This document shows positions 14,056 through 22,745 of a DNA stretch of 36,616 bases, in pieces. A model generated the notes under the pieces. That model searched no databases and had not been told where the DNA came from. It saw only the letters and a list, made by a program, of their open reading frames with translations. The stretch lies in the NCBI RefSeq assembly GCF_965657105.1, contig NZ_CBFHNB010000015.1:1-36616 (forward strand), given 5' to 3'. This stretch comes from Puniceispirillum sp965657105. GTDB taxonomy: Bacteria; Pseudomonadota; Alphaproteobacteria; Puniceispirillales; Puniceispirillaceae. The stretch's first letter is position 1; each line of letters opens with the position of its first letter. Both the position numbers and the translations under genes were made by a program.

Positions 14056-15516
14056 TTATTTCACACCAATATCATACAGGCCAACCCGCCGCATATGCCC
14101 GTCAAACTTTAAATCATGGCCAATTGGAGGATGCGCGCGTTGACCACATTCCATGCGTTCACAAACCGCACAACCAACACCAATCGGTTCGTGACGCAGA
14201 TTTTTGCCACTATCAAGATGATCGGCATAGACAAGATCACGCGCATGATGCATTTCGCATCCCAGCGCAATGGCAAATTCAGGTGCCGATTCATGCGGCG
14301 GTGTCCACAGGCTAGGTACGGTTCGCGCGATCGTGAAAAATTTCTGTCCTTGTGGCAATTCCACAGCCTGAAACAGCATTCGTTCCGGTGTACGAAAGGC
14401 CTTATGCACAGCCCATTTTGGGCAGGTACCGCCAAATTTGGCAAATTGCATACCACCAGCGGCAAGACGCTTGGATATATTGCCTGCATCATCGACGCGG
14501 ATAAAGAAAAAGGGAACACCGCGGGCAGTCGGTGCGTTCAAGCTGGTCAGGCGATGGCATACCTGTTCAAAGCTACATCCAAAGCGTCGCCCTAGCAGGT
14601 CAATGTCATAACGCAGTGATTTGGCTGATTCCAGAAACGGCGTATAAGGCATCATCACCGCGGCGGCAAAATAGCCAGCCAGCGTGACGCGGAATAAAGA
14701 CTGGCTTTGCGGTTCCGGAAATTCATAGTGATCGCACATCTGTTGAAAAAGCTCCTGCTGGGTCAGCAAGGCAATTTGCACCAGTAAATGGAACTGACGC
14801 TGAGGCCGACGCAAAGCTTCGCTAAGCATAATTTCACGGCGATGCAAATCATAGCGGCGCAACTGCGACCCCATAATCTCGGCTGGCATGATCCGGACCC
14901 GAAGCTTCATGGTCTTTTCGACATAATCGACAAGCTGGGCATATATTCGGTCTGTATGCGATGACATGGCATTGGGTGATGGTTTGCCTTTTGCCCATTC
15001 AGCCAAACCCGCTATGTCCAGCAAATCAGTCGCGGCTTGCTCGACGCTGGCAAAATAATTATTTTCACTTTGCAGAACATCGCGTACCAATTCAATCGGA
15101 TTGCTTAATCTGGCTTCACGCCCAGCAACATGATCCGAAGATTGAAGCTCGTCTCGCACTTTACGATAGGCATGGAAAAGCTTTATGACCGAACGTGCCG
15201 CACCCGGGGCGGCCGAGATAAGATCCTGTAATTCGCGGCGCGATACCGCTTCACCAGTGAATAGCGGATCGGCAAATATTTCGCTCATATCGGCAATCAG
15301 TGACTGGCTGTCATCCTCGGCAAAGGATTTAAGATCAATGTCAAAACTGTTACCAAGCTTGAGCAGCAAGGTCACCGTCAAAGGCCGTTGGTTATGTTCC
15401 AGCAAATTTAGATATGACGGGCTGATGTCAAGCGCCTCGGACATGGCGGTTTGCGACAATCCGATGGACTGCCGAAAGCGGCGTAACTTATGACCAACCA
15501 GAATTTTTTCCTGCAT
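14056..15516 (-). CDS. XRE-family regulator with ImmA/IrrE-like and DUF2083 domains (ScfR/RamB type)
   Basis: Likely a transcription factor sensing short-chain acyl-CoA status. Residues about 8-65 form an XRE helix-turn-helix (LRRFRQSIGLSQTAMSEAL, then SPSYLNLLEHNQRPLT). The middle resembles the ImmA/IrrE peptidase-like domain but lacks a clean HExxH, and the C-terminal third is the Cys-containing DUF2083-type region (GGTCPKWAVHKAF, later CAVCERMECGQRA). This is the architecture of RamB and PccR. I choose the ATG at 15516, preceded by GAGGG; the longer reading starts at a GTG. It is divergent from aceA across 231 nt holding AT-rich palindromes, so control of aceA and of itself is the natural inference. 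Confidence 0.85.
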   Translation of the reverse strand: MQEKILVGHKLRRFRQSIGLSQTAMSEALDISPSYLNLLEHNQRPLTVTLLLKLGNSFDIDLKSFAEDDSQSLIADMSEIFADPLFTGEAVSRRELQDLISAAPGAARSVIKLFHAYRKVRDELQSSDHVAGREARLSNPIELVRDVLQSENNYFASVEQAATDLLDIAGLAEWAKGKPSPNAMSSHTDRIYAQLVDYVEKTMKLRVRIMPAEIMGSQLRRYDLHRREIMLSEALRRPQRQFHLLVQIALLTQQELFQQMCDHYEFPEPQSQSLFRVTLAGYFAAAVMMPYTPFLESAKSLRYDIDLLGRRFGCSFEQVCHRLTSLNAPTARGVPFFFIRVDDAGNISKRLAAGGMQFAKFGGTCPKWAVHKAFRTPERMLFQAVELPQGQKFFTIARTVPSLWTPPHESAPEFAIALGCEMHHARDLVYADHLDSGKNLRHEPIGVGCAVCERMECGQRAHPPIGHDLKFDGHMRRVGLYDIGVK

Positions 15517-15571
15517 GTTCTGCCCTCGCATTCCCGTGCCCACCGATCAAGATAATACTGTAACAAGTTAA

Positions 15572-15614
15572 TTTGTAAATTGAAATTGTAAATATTTTAC
15601 ATTTTTCAAATTTG
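15572..15614. promoter_or_regulatory. Candidate operator between the ScfR-like regulator and aceA
   Basis: TTTGTAAA at 15572-15579 is followed after 5 nt by ATTGTAAA at 15585-15592. The second half-site is part of a perfect inverted repeat, TGTAAA-TAT-TTTACA (15587-15601). The palindrome CAAATTTG follows at 15607-15614. These resemble the TTTGCAAA-type sites I recall for RamB and PccR, with T for C. Binding has to be tested; the resemblance is from memory. Confidence 0.5.
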
Positions 15615-15747
15615 CACTTTTTTCCTCGCATAACACACAGCTTCAGGCTAATAGATGTTAATAAATTAAGTCTTCCTAGACGCAAAATAGTGACCGCTTT
15701 AAAGCGTCATATTTATTAAACCGCAAATAAGGTCAAAGGAATATATC

Positions 15748-17052
15748 ATGAGCGCGCGCACCGAATTTGAAACGCATACCAAAACTGACGCTGGTCGATT
15801 TGACGGCATCAAACGCGATTACAGTCTGGCAGATGTGAAAAAACTGTCGGGTTCGGTTCAGCCAGAACATACGCTGGCACGTAATGGCGCGAACAAGCTA
15901 TGGCAGCTTTTGCATACTGAAGATTACGTTCATTCACTTGGCGCGCTATCCGGCAATCAGGCGATGCAGATGGTGCGCGCTGGGCTGAAAGCGATTTATC
16001 TGTCCGGATGGCAGGTTGCGGCTGACGCGAATACGGCTGGTGCCATGTATCCTGACCAGTCACTCTATCCCGCCAATTCAGGCCCTGAACTAGCCCGCAA
16101 GATCAACCGCACATTACAGCGGGCTGACCAAATTCAGACACTGGAAAATAATGATGACAATATTGACTGGTTTGCCCCGATTGTTGCCGATGCCGAAGCT
16201 GGCTTTGGTGGCGCCCTTAATGCGTTTGAGCTGACCCGTAGCTATATCGAAGCTGGTGCCGCCGGCGTGCATTTTGAGGATCAGCTTGCGTCCGAAAAGA
16301 AATGCGGTCACATGGGCGGTAAGGTTCTGATCCCCGTACAACAGCATATCGCCAATCTGAATGCGGCACGTCTGGCCGCTGATACGGCTGGGGTGCCAAC
16401 TTTGATTGTCGCCCGAACTGACGCCGAAAGCGCCAAACTGATCACCTCAGATATTGATGAACGCGATCATCAGTTCCTGACCGGTGAGCGTACCGAAGAA
16501 GGCTTTTTCTGTCTTGATCCGAAAGATGCTTTTGAGCGTTGTGTGGTGCGCGGCCTTGCCTTTGCCGAATATGCCGATCTGATCTGGATGGAAACATCAA
16601 CACCTAATATTGAACAGGCACGCCGCTTTGCTGATGCCATCCATGCCAAATTCCCGAATAAAATGCTGGCCTATAATTGTTCGCCAAGCTTTAACTGGTC
16701 TGCAAATCTATCGACTGAGGACATTGCCCGTTTCCAGCGTGAAATTGGCGCGATGGGTTATAAATATCAATTCATCACCTTGGCTGGTTTCCATTCCATG
16801 AATTTCGCCATGTATGAACTTGCGCGCGATTATCGTGACCGGGGTATGGCCGCCTATAGTGAATTACAGAATGCCGAATTCGATGCCGAGGTGAATGGCT
16901 ATACCGCCACCCGCCATCAGCGCGAAGTTGGTGCTGGCTGGTTTGATGCGATTTCTGTGGCTGTCAAAGGTGGCCAGTCTGCAACCACCGCGCTTAATGA
17001 TTCGACCGAAGAAGCTCAATTTACAGGCGACCAGGAAAAGGCTGCCGAATAG
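15748..17052 (+). CDS. aceA: Isocitrate lyase
   Basis: Splits isocitrate into succinate and glyoxylate, the entry step of the glyoxylate bypass used on acetate, fatty acids and other C2 sources. The signature KKCGH lies at 184-188 with the catalytic Cys186, and the Mg2+-binding segment VADAEAGFGG at about 147-156. Length (434) is the same as the short bacterial form. AAAGGA lies 9 nt before the ATG. The last 20 or so residues (EEAQFTGDQEKAAE) are an ordinary acidic tail. It is divergent from an ScfR/RamB-like regulator and convergent with the glycerate kinase/glyoxylate reductase pair, separated by a hairpin. No malate synthase gene is in the window. Confidence 0.97.
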   Translation: MSARTEFETHTKTDAGRFDGIKRDYSLADVKKLSGSVQPEHTLARNGANKLWQLLHTEDYVHSLGALSGNQAMQMVRAGLKAIYLSGWQVAADANTAGAMYPDQSLYPANSGPELARKINRTLQRADQIQTLENNDDNIDWFAPIVADAEAGFGGALNAFELTRSYIEAGAAGVHFEDQLASEKKCGHMGGKVLIPVQQHIANLNAARLAADTAGVPTLIVARTDAESAKLITSDIDERDHQFLTGERTEEGFFCLDPKDAFERCVVRGLAFAEYADLIWMETSTPNIEQARRFADAIHAKFPNKMLAYNCSPSFNWSANLSTEDIARFQREIGAMGYKYQFITLAGFHSMNFAMYELARDYRDRGMAAYSELQNAEFDAEVNGYTATRHQREVGAGWFDAISVAVKGGQSATTALNDSTEEAQFTGDQEKAAE

Positions 17053-17122
17053 CTTCCCTCAGGAACGGTATCTGGCCTGCGCTTGGGGGAGTGCAGGTCA
17101 TACCATTGCCGACCTGAAGCCT

Positions 17123-17158
17123 GAGGCCGGATAGGTTTTTGCTTTCCTATCCGGCCTC
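17123..17158. terminator. Strong hairpin between aceA and the glycerate kinase gene
   Basis: GAGGCCGGATAGG (17123-17135) pairs perfectly over 13 bp with CCTATCCGGCCTC (17146-17158) across a 10-nt T-rich loop. It lies between convergent genes, 71 nt after the aceA stop and 19 nt before the kinase stop. The T run after the stem is short in both directions, but the stem is strong enough for bidirectional termination. Confidence 0.7.
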
Positions 17159-17177
17159 CCTTTACTGAACTCACTAT

Positions 17178-18494
17178 TTATCGTGAAAACAGAATGATCG
17201 CCAGATCACCTAGGTTGGTGCCAGTCCCGCCAGTCATAACAAGCTGGCCAGATGCTTGCAAAAACGGATAGCAATCATGCGCGGCTAAGGCGGCTCTGGC
17301 CTTTGTGATATCCAGCGCATCGTCGCTTGTCAAAAGCGCACCTGCCGCGTCACATGGGCCATCTCGGCCATCAGTGCCGCCAACAAACACTGCCCATTCT
17401 GATGGCGCTGTTGTCCTATCTGCCGCCAAGGCGATCGCCGTGGTAAGAGCCACTTCCTGTGCCCGCCCCCCAACACCTGACGAAGCGTCTAATGTGACCG
17501 TTGTTTCGCCGCCCACAATGATTCCATAGTGACCAGGTTTGCTAACAGACTTTATACAGGCAGCAAGCCGTTCACCCATGACGCTGGCATCGCCATCAAG
17601 GTCGGGTGCATCGATAATCTCTATATCACCTGCCTGTTCAATCAAGCGACGGCTGGCTAAACGGCATATCGTATTACTAGCCAGAATGTCGGTCTGTACA
17701 TTGTCAAAAACCGGGTCATCTGCCCCTAGCGGTGCCTGTACCTTGCCGCTGCGTAGCGCATCCAGATGGGCGGGGACAAATGCCAACCGATCTAATCCAT
17801 GCGCATGCACCAGTCCAATCGCCGCATCAAGTGACGTTGGTTCGGGTGCGGCGACACCGCTGGCAATTGACTCAAGCCGATCACCAGGCACATCGGACAA
17901 TAAAAACTGGCTTATGCGGGCAGGCATCGCCAATGCCGCCAGCCGCCCACCTTTCAAGCGTGAGAATAGCCGCCGGATTACATTCATGTCATGAATATCA
18001 AGGCCACTTGCCAATAAGGCTTCATTCAATGCCATTTTATCAGCCAGCGAAATACCTGGTGCTGGCGCGGGTAGCAAAGCTGAACCCCCGCCACTTATCA
18101 GCAACAGCAAATGATCATCGGCGGTCAGTGAATCAGCCAGCTTTTCGACCGCATCACTGGCGCGAAGCCCCCGTATATCAGGCACCGGATGCGCACTGGC
18201 ATATACGTCAAATCCCTGCATCTCTTGATAATTTTCATCATTCGTTACAATAATGCCAGGTGCCAAACAGCCAGCCTGACGCGCGGCATCAGCCATCGCA
18301 CAGGCCGCTTTGCCAATCGCAATGATTGCCGTAGGCGCGGGTGTTCCCGCATCCGCTTGCTGTAAAATCCGGGCAACCGCATCGCGCGTGACTGGTTCGG
18401 GGCGTCCCGCATCAATGCCGGCGTGAAACGCCGCAATCAGCTGATCACGATACTGACCAGCTCTATGCCCATGAACTATCCCATTAGCAGACAT
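17178..18494 (-). CDS. Glycerate 2-kinase (MOFRL family, GckA/TtuD-like)
   Basis: Phosphorylates D-glycerate, giving 2-phosphoglycerate that enters central metabolism. The 438-residue product has the N-terminal DUF4147-type domain (LLISGGGSALLPAPA at about 129-143) and the C-terminal MOFRL domain with GGETTVTLD, GVGGRAQEVAL, VFVGGTDGRDGPCDAAGA and the closing TNLGDLAIIL. Older annotations call such proteins hydroxypyruvate reductase, but the kinase role is the established one for this fold. I start at the ATG at 18494, one base after the preceding gene's stop; a TTG at 18551 would give 19 more residues overlapping that gene. The close junction with the reductase suggests translational coupling. 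Confidence 0.9.
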   Translation of the reverse strand: MSANGIVHGHRAGQYRDQLIAAFHAGIDAGRPEPVTRDAVARILQQADAGTPAPTAIIAIGKAACAMADAARQAGCLAPGIIVTNDENYQEMQGFDVYASAHPVPDIRGLRASDAVEKLADSLTADDHLLLLISGGGSALLPAPAPGISLADKMALNEALLASGLDIHDMNVIRRLFSRLKGGRLAALAMPARISQFLLSDVPGDRLESIASGVAAPEPTSLDAAIGLVHAHGLDRLAFVPAHLDALRSGKVQAPLGADDPVFDNVQTDILASNTICRLASRRLIEQAGDIEIIDAPDLDGDASVMGERLAACIKSVSKPGHYGIIVGGETTVTLDASSGVGGRAQEVALTTAIALAADRTTAPSEWAVFVGGTDGRDGPCDAAGALLTSDDALDITKARAALAAHDCYPFLQASGQLVMTGGTGTNLGDLAIILFSR

Positions 18495-18506
18495 ATTAGC
18501 AGACAG
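18483..18506. repeat. 12-bp tandem duplication at the reductase stop / kinase start junction
   Basis: ATTAGCAGACAT (18483-18494) is followed directly by ATTAGCAGACAG (18495-18506), one mismatch. On the minus strand the upstream copy holds the reductase's last codons and stop (TGC TAA), and the second copy gives the kinase start ATG TCT GCT AAT. The duplication therefore creates or preserves the TAA-T-ATG junction. Confidence 0.9.
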
Positions 18507-19473
18507 GATCAACCAACGGCTCTGACGCAAAGAAGGCGCGTAGATTATCAACCACCTTCAGCCCCATAGCGGTTCGTGTTTCCAAAGTTGCCGAGCCCAG
18601 ATGCGGCAGCAACACTGTATGAGGCGCTGCCAGAATATCAGGGTTGATATTTGGTTCACCCTGAAACACATCAAGACCAGCACCGCCGATAGATCCCGTA
18701 TTCAGCGCTTTTACAAGCGCGCTTTCGTCAATCACGTCACCGCGGGCCGTATTGATAATAACCGCATCAGATGGCATCGCATCAAAGGCGGCCGCATTCA
18801 TTATTTCGAATGTGTCGGGACTAGCGGCACAATGCAGGCTAACAAAATCTGCCGCGGCACATACATCAACAACCGACGCCATTTGAATTGCCCCAATATC
18901 AGCACAATCATCAACCTTTGACCGGTTGTAAAAAACCACTTTCATGCCAAAACCCAGCGCACAACGACGCGCCACGGCCTTGCCGATACGTCCCATGCCG
19001 ATAATGCCCAGCGTTTTACCACTTAATTGTCGTCCCATCAGATGCGTTGGCCGCCAGCCAGCCCAGTTACCACCACGCAATTCGCGTTCGCCTTCACCAG
19101 CGCGGCGCGCCAGCATTAACATCAACGTCATCGTGATATCGGCAGTAGCATCCGTCAGCACGCCTGGCGTGTTACTGACCGGAATCGACGCCGCCTTGCA
19201 CGCTTCGATATCAATATGATTGACGCCAACACCATAATTGGCGACAAATTTGCCTTTGCCTGCCGCTCCAGCCGTGATGATGTCAGCCGTGATCGAGTCT
19301 GATACGGTTGGCGCCAGCGCGTCATGACTGGCAAAACCATCAGCGATTTGCTGTGTCGTCAGCGGCACATCTTCACTGTTGAATGTTGGGGTGAAATATT
19401 TAGACAAAGCTGCCTCGGCATCTGCCGGCCAGCGTCTTGTCACGAAAATCGTTGGTTTTGTAATATCGCTCAT
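18496..19473 (-). CDS. D-2-hydroxyacid dehydrogenase, probably glyoxylate/hydroxypyruvate reductase
   Basis: NAD(P)H-dependent reductase of the D-isomer-specific 2-hydroxyacid dehydrogenase family, 325 residues. The nucleotide-binding GMGRIG motif is at 159-164 and the catalytic triad is Arg244 (TARGD), Glu273 (QGEP) and His291 (PHLGSAT). The substrate-binding loop YGVGVNHID at 80-88 is of the glyoxylate/hydroxypyruvate reductase type. Asn183-Arg184-Ser185 after the second strand would favour NADPH, by analogy with this group. It is coupled to glycerate 2-kinase, which supports hydroxypyruvate or glyoxylate-derived tartronate semialdehyde routes to glycerate, and it faces aceA, a glyoxylate source. 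Exact substrate is inferred. Confidence 0.88.
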   Translation of the reverse strand: MSDITKPTIFVTRRWPADAEAALSKYFTPTFNSEDVPLTTQQIADGFASHDALAPTVSDSITADIITAGAAGKGKFVANYGVGVNHIDIEACKAASIPVSNTPGVLTDATADITMTLMLMLARRAGEGERELRGGNWAGWRPTHLMGRQLSGKTLGIIGMGRIGKAVARRCALGFGMKVVFYNRSKVDDCADIGAIQMASVVDVCAAADFVSLHCAASPDTFEIMNAAAFDAMPSDAVIINTARGDVIDESALVKALNTGSIGGAGLDVFQGEPNINPDILAAPHTVLLPHLGSATLETRTAMGLKVVDNLRAFFASEPLVDPVC

Positions 19474-19584
19474 AGCTTACTATGCGATATTGTATGCTCA
19501 TATTCAAAGTTTTTTCCGCGCTTGCTCCCTAAACAAAAGATAGCGTCTTAATCGTAATCCAGCGCATGAATAACCCCCACATGA

Positions 19585-19617
19585 TAAAAGCGCGGCATCA
19601 CTGACACCGCGCTTTAT
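19585..19617 (-). terminator. Terminator after the acidic secreted protein gene
   Basis: AAAGCGCGG (19587-19595) pairs with CCGCGCTTT (19607-19615) over an 11-nt loop. Read on the minus strand the stem ends in CTTTTATC, a short U tract, 45 nt beyond the stop of the 262-residue gene. The remaining gap to the reductase start (19474-19584) shows no gene or clear motif. Confidence 0.75.
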
Positions 19618-19661
19618 GATTATGCCTATCGGCCTGTATGACGATTATGGTCTTGGGTTTC

Positions 19662-20450
19662 TTAACCTTCTTCGCCTATTTCGGAAACTCCATCTGCTGG
19701 GCGATCCGGGTCTTGATCATCGCCTTCAAGTTCATCCATTGTGGCTTGAACTTCATCACAAACAGCACCGCCACCGCCATTTACACAATCTTCGTAACTA
19801 TTAAATTTCATCAATGCGTCCAAGCCACCTTCAATGCCACCAATCGCGGCAATCTCGGCATTGATATCGTCAAGCAATTCGCCTTCTAGCGATTCTTCAA
19901 GATAGGCGTTCATATCGGCAAGCTGCTGGGTATCCAGGCCGCCAAGGCTATCACTGATCGCCTGAATATTAGCCAAATCGATACCTGTTTCATTGGCAAC
20001 TTGCTTGAGATCGTCCAGAGTGGCTTTATCAAGCGCGTCTAGCCCACCATCGGCGATGACTTTGGCAAGGTCCACATCAGCTTCATCACCAAGATCTTTG
20101 ACCGCCTGAACGCTTTTCATCGTCAAACCTTCAACGCCGGAAATATTCTCGACAACCTTATCGCCTATAAGCTCAAGACGGTCATCATTACTCAAGGGTG
20201 CAAGCTCTTTAGTTGGTACAAAGGTGATCGTATCATCAACAACAACAAACACATTATTGCCAACAACACCGGCTGGCTTGTCGTCATCATTGGCATTTGC
20301 AATGATATTCTCCAGGTTTTCGGGACTAGCCCCAACATACATATTCCCATCAGGGCCTAGAACTTCACCTGACTTGAAAGTCAAAGCTTGTGCGCCAGCC
20401 GATAAAGTAACAGCGACGCCCATAAAAATAGCCATAATAATTTTGGTCAT
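19662..20450 (-). CDS. Acidic exported protein of unknown function
   Basis: I do not recognise this 262-residue protein. It begins with a clear signal peptide (hydrophobic core about 4-18, probable cleavage after AQA near 22), followed by a mature part very rich in Asp, Glu and Ala. Residues 24-90 look like mixed strands (GEVLGPDGNMYVGAS; NNVFVVVDDTITFVP). Residues 95-210 look helical, with Leu/Ala/Asp patterns. The only two cysteines are close together (DCVNGGGGAVC) and could form a disulfide. The tail is acidic and disordered. The gene has a strong AGGAG site and its own terminator, so it is a monocistronic exported protein, adjacent to but separately transcribed from the ABC importer. Confidence 0.8.
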   Translation of the reverse strand: MTKIIMAIFMGVAVTLSAGAQALTFKSGEVLGPDGNMYVGASPENLENIIANANDDDKPAGVVGNNVFVVVDDTITFVPTKELAPLSNDDRLELIGDKVVENISGVEGLTMKSVQAVKDLGDEADVDLAKVIADGGLDALDKATLDDLKQVANETGIDLANIQAISDSLGGLDTQQLADMNAYLEESLEGELLDDINAEIAAIGGIEGGLDALMKFNSYEDCVNGGGGAVCDEVQATMDELEGDDQDPDRPADGVSEIGEEG

Positions 20451-20613
20451 ATCGACTCCTATTTAGATATTCGTTTCACCAGAAAGCAACACTCTCTGAA
20501 TTAGAAAATCGTTATATAAGGCCGTTAACCATTCCCCCGCAGGCTGCTAACGCAGAGGTGGCACTCTCAAAAATATCAGCGTCTCAAGGTTGTAAAAATT
20601 GCAAAATTCAATG

Positions 20614-20643
20614 AAAAAGGCGCCATCTTGCGATGACGCCTTT
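20614..20643 (-). terminator. Rho-independent terminator of the BMP-type ABC operon
   Basis: AAAGGCG (20616-20622) pairs with CGCCTTT (20637-20643). After one mismatch CATC pairs with GATG around a TTGC loop. On the minus strand the stem runs into TTTTT, a good U tract, 27 nt after the stop of the substrate-binding protein gene. The rest of 20451-20613 has no gene I can support. Confidence 0.85.
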
Positions 20644-20669
20644 CAGATCAGTTTACGAATCAGATGTTA

Positions 20670-21800
20670 TCAGCCCGGAATTTTACCAAGCACACCTTCA
20701 AGATAATAGTTCATGCCCCACAGGCCACCATCATCAAGCGCTTCGCCCGCGCCAATGACTGTATTACCCTCATTATCCTTCAACGGGCCAGTAAAGATGT
20801 TCATGCCAGCTTTGATCTTATCCGCAGCGTCTTGGGCTTTGGCGGCAACATCGGCAGGCATATTTTCAAACGGTGTCAATACCAGATAATCATCAGCCAT
20901 ACCTTTCCAGGTATTACCTGCCCAATGATCAGGGCCTTCACCAGTTGACCATGAACCATCCATGAGTTGTTCGATCTTACTAACATAGTAAGGAGTCCAG
21001 TTATTAACAGAGCTAAATAGCTGAGCTTTTGGCGCAAACGCCTTCATGTCGCTTGACTGGCCAAACCCGAACACACCAGCCTTTTCAGCAGTCTGCAACA
21101 TGGCTGGGCTATCTGTATGCTGTGCCAGAATATCGGCACCTTCGGCGATATGAACCTTGGCTGCATCAGCTTCCTTGACAGGGTCATACCAGCTACTGAC
21201 CCAGATGATTGACATTTCAGCATTTGGATTGACTTCACGCAGACCCGCCGCAAAGGCGTTGATACCCTGAATAACTTCGGGAATCGGGAATGAAGCGATA
21301 TAGCCAATACGATTGGATTTTGTCATCAGACCAGCCACGACACCTTGAACATAACGCCCTTCATAGAAACGGACGTTTCCGGTTGCCATATTCGTACTAC
21401 GCTTATAGCCGGTAATATGCTCAAATTTCACATCTGGAAATTCCTTGGCAACCTTTAACGTGGGGTCCATATAGCCAAAGGATGTAGTGAAAATGATCTT
21501 GTTGCCCTGCTTTACCAACTCACGAATAACACGCGTTGCATCGGGGCCTTCTGGCACATTCTCGACATAGGATGTTTCTACCTTGTCACCGAAATAGGCT
21601 TCGACTTCCTGACGCGCGACTTCATGCGCATAGGTCCAGCCATGGTCACCCGGATTAGTAAGATAGACGAAACCAACCTTTAAACTGTCGGTCATGACCA
21701 GTTTTGCTTCTTCTTCTTTTTGTTTGCTCGTAAAAAGCGCGATAGCAATTACGGCCAGTAGTCCAATCCCTATCCACGTTATTAATTTGTTAGATTTCAT
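20670..21800 (-). CDS. BMP-family ABC transporter substrate-binding protein
   Basis: Periplasmic binding protein of the PnrA/Bmp family, which in characterised members binds purine nucleosides. Residues 1-33 hold a hydrophobic membrane anchor or signal (ITWIGIGLLAVIAIALF) with no lipobox Cys. The mature part starts SLKVGFVYLTNPGDHGWTYAH (region about 39-59), typical of the family, with the later GYIASFPIPEVIQGINAF and SSWYDPVKEADAA blocks. The start at 21800 has a strong GGAG site. It is the last gene of the importer operon, 33 nt after the second permease, and is followed by a terminator. Being last, it may have separate expression. Ligand not provable from sequence. Confidence 0.9.
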   Translation of the reverse strand: MKSNKLITWIGIGLLAVIAIALFTSKQKEEEAKLVMTDSLKVGFVYLTNPGDHGWTYAHEVARQEVEAYFGDKVETSYVENVPEGPDATRVIRELVKQGNKIIFTTSFGYMDPTLKVAKEFPDVKFEHITGYKRSTNMATGNVRFYEGRYVQGVVAGLMTKSNRIGYIASFPIPEVIQGINAFAAGLREVNPNAEMSIIWVSSWYDPVKEADAAKVHIAEGADILAQHTDSPAMLQTAEKAGVFGFGQSSDMKAFAPKAQLFSSVNNWTPYYVSKIEQLMDGSWSTGEGPDHWAGNTWKGMADDYLVLTPFENMPADVAAKAQDAADKIKAGMNIFTGPLKDNEGNTVIGAGEALDDGGLWGMNYYLEGVLGKIPG

Positions 21801-21833
21801 TTTTTTCTCCTCTTTACTGGGGGTAAAGCATAC

Positions 21834-22745
21834 CTATTTTCCAACGTGGAAAATCCGCCCCAAACATGCTGGCGAATTGGCCAGCGCAAATTCACGATTC
21901 CGCGAAATCAAAACCAGAACGACGATCGTTGAGATATAAGGCAACATGGCCAATATCTGTGACGGCGTTGTCCAACCACGTGCCTGACCAGCCAGTTGCA
22001 TAATGGTAATACCGCCAAAAATCAGCGCCCCTACAAATACACGCCATGGCAACCAAGATGCAAATACGACAAGCGCCAAAGCAATCCAGCCGCGTCCTGC
22101 GGTCATGCCTTCGGCCCAATGCGGTGTCAGCACCAACGGTAGATAGGCACCGCCTAGCCCAGCCATCATGCCGCCAAACAACACAGCAATCAATCGCACA
22201 AACAACACCGGATAGCCAAGCGCATGCGCGCTATCATGATTGTCACCAACCGCACGAAGCACCAGACCTGCCCGTGTATACTTAAGAAACCAGGCGATTA
22301 GCGCAACCATGACAACGGCAAGATAGGCCATGATATCATGCTGGAATAATAACACGCCAAGCACCGGAATATCGGCCAGAACGGGTATCGGCAATTGCGG
22401 CAGACCATCGATCGCCTTGCCAACCAAGGAGGCACCAACAAGCCCTGACAGGCCAGTGCCAAAAATCGTCAAAGCCAGCCCGGTTGCCACCTGATTCGTC
22501 GCCAGACCGAGGACAAAAATCGCAAAAATAAAGGCTGTCAGTACGCCTGCCAGTCCGCCAGCGATGATCCCCATATAGGCGTTCCCCGTAACCATCACAG
22601 CGGCAAATGCCGACACCGCCCCCATCAGCATCATACCTTCAACACCCAGATTCAGAACCCCGCTTCGTTCGGCAATCAACTCGCCTGAGGCCGCAAACAC
22701 AAGCGGCACCGACGTCAGCAATATAGTCAGGATCAACTGTTCCAT
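21834..22745 (-). CDS. ABC transporter permease (BMP/nucleoside type, second subunit)
   Basis: Integral membrane subunit of 303 residues with about eight hydrophobic segments, of the RbsC-like permease superfamily. The ERSGVLNLGVEGMMLMGA motif near residue 27 is the hallmark of the NupQ/YufQ-type permease paired with BMP binding proteins, and GDNHDSAHALGYPV at about 167 is the cytoplasmic loop that contacts the ATPase. Its ATG overlaps the preceding permease's stop by one base (TAATG), so translation is coupled. Confidence 0.9.
   Translation of the reverse strand: MEQLILTILLTSVPLVFAASGELIAERSGVLNLGVEGMMLMGAVSAFAAVMVTGNAYMGIIAGGLAGVLTAFIFAIFVLGLATNQVATGLALTIFGTGLSGLVGASLVGKAIDGLPQLPIPVLADIPVLGVLLFQHDIMAYLAVVMVALIAWFLKYTRAGLVLRAVGDNHDSAHALGYPVLFVRLIAVLFGGMMAGLGGAYLPLVLTPHWAEGMTAGRGWIALALVVFASWLPWRVFVGALIFGGITIMQLAGQARGWTTPSQILAMLPYISTIVVLVLISRNREFALANSPACLGRIFHVGK

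Noticed and set aside
17539..18253. Plus-strand frames of 151 and 173 residues
   Set aside because: Antisense to the glycerate kinase gene, whose MOFRL motifs are intact.
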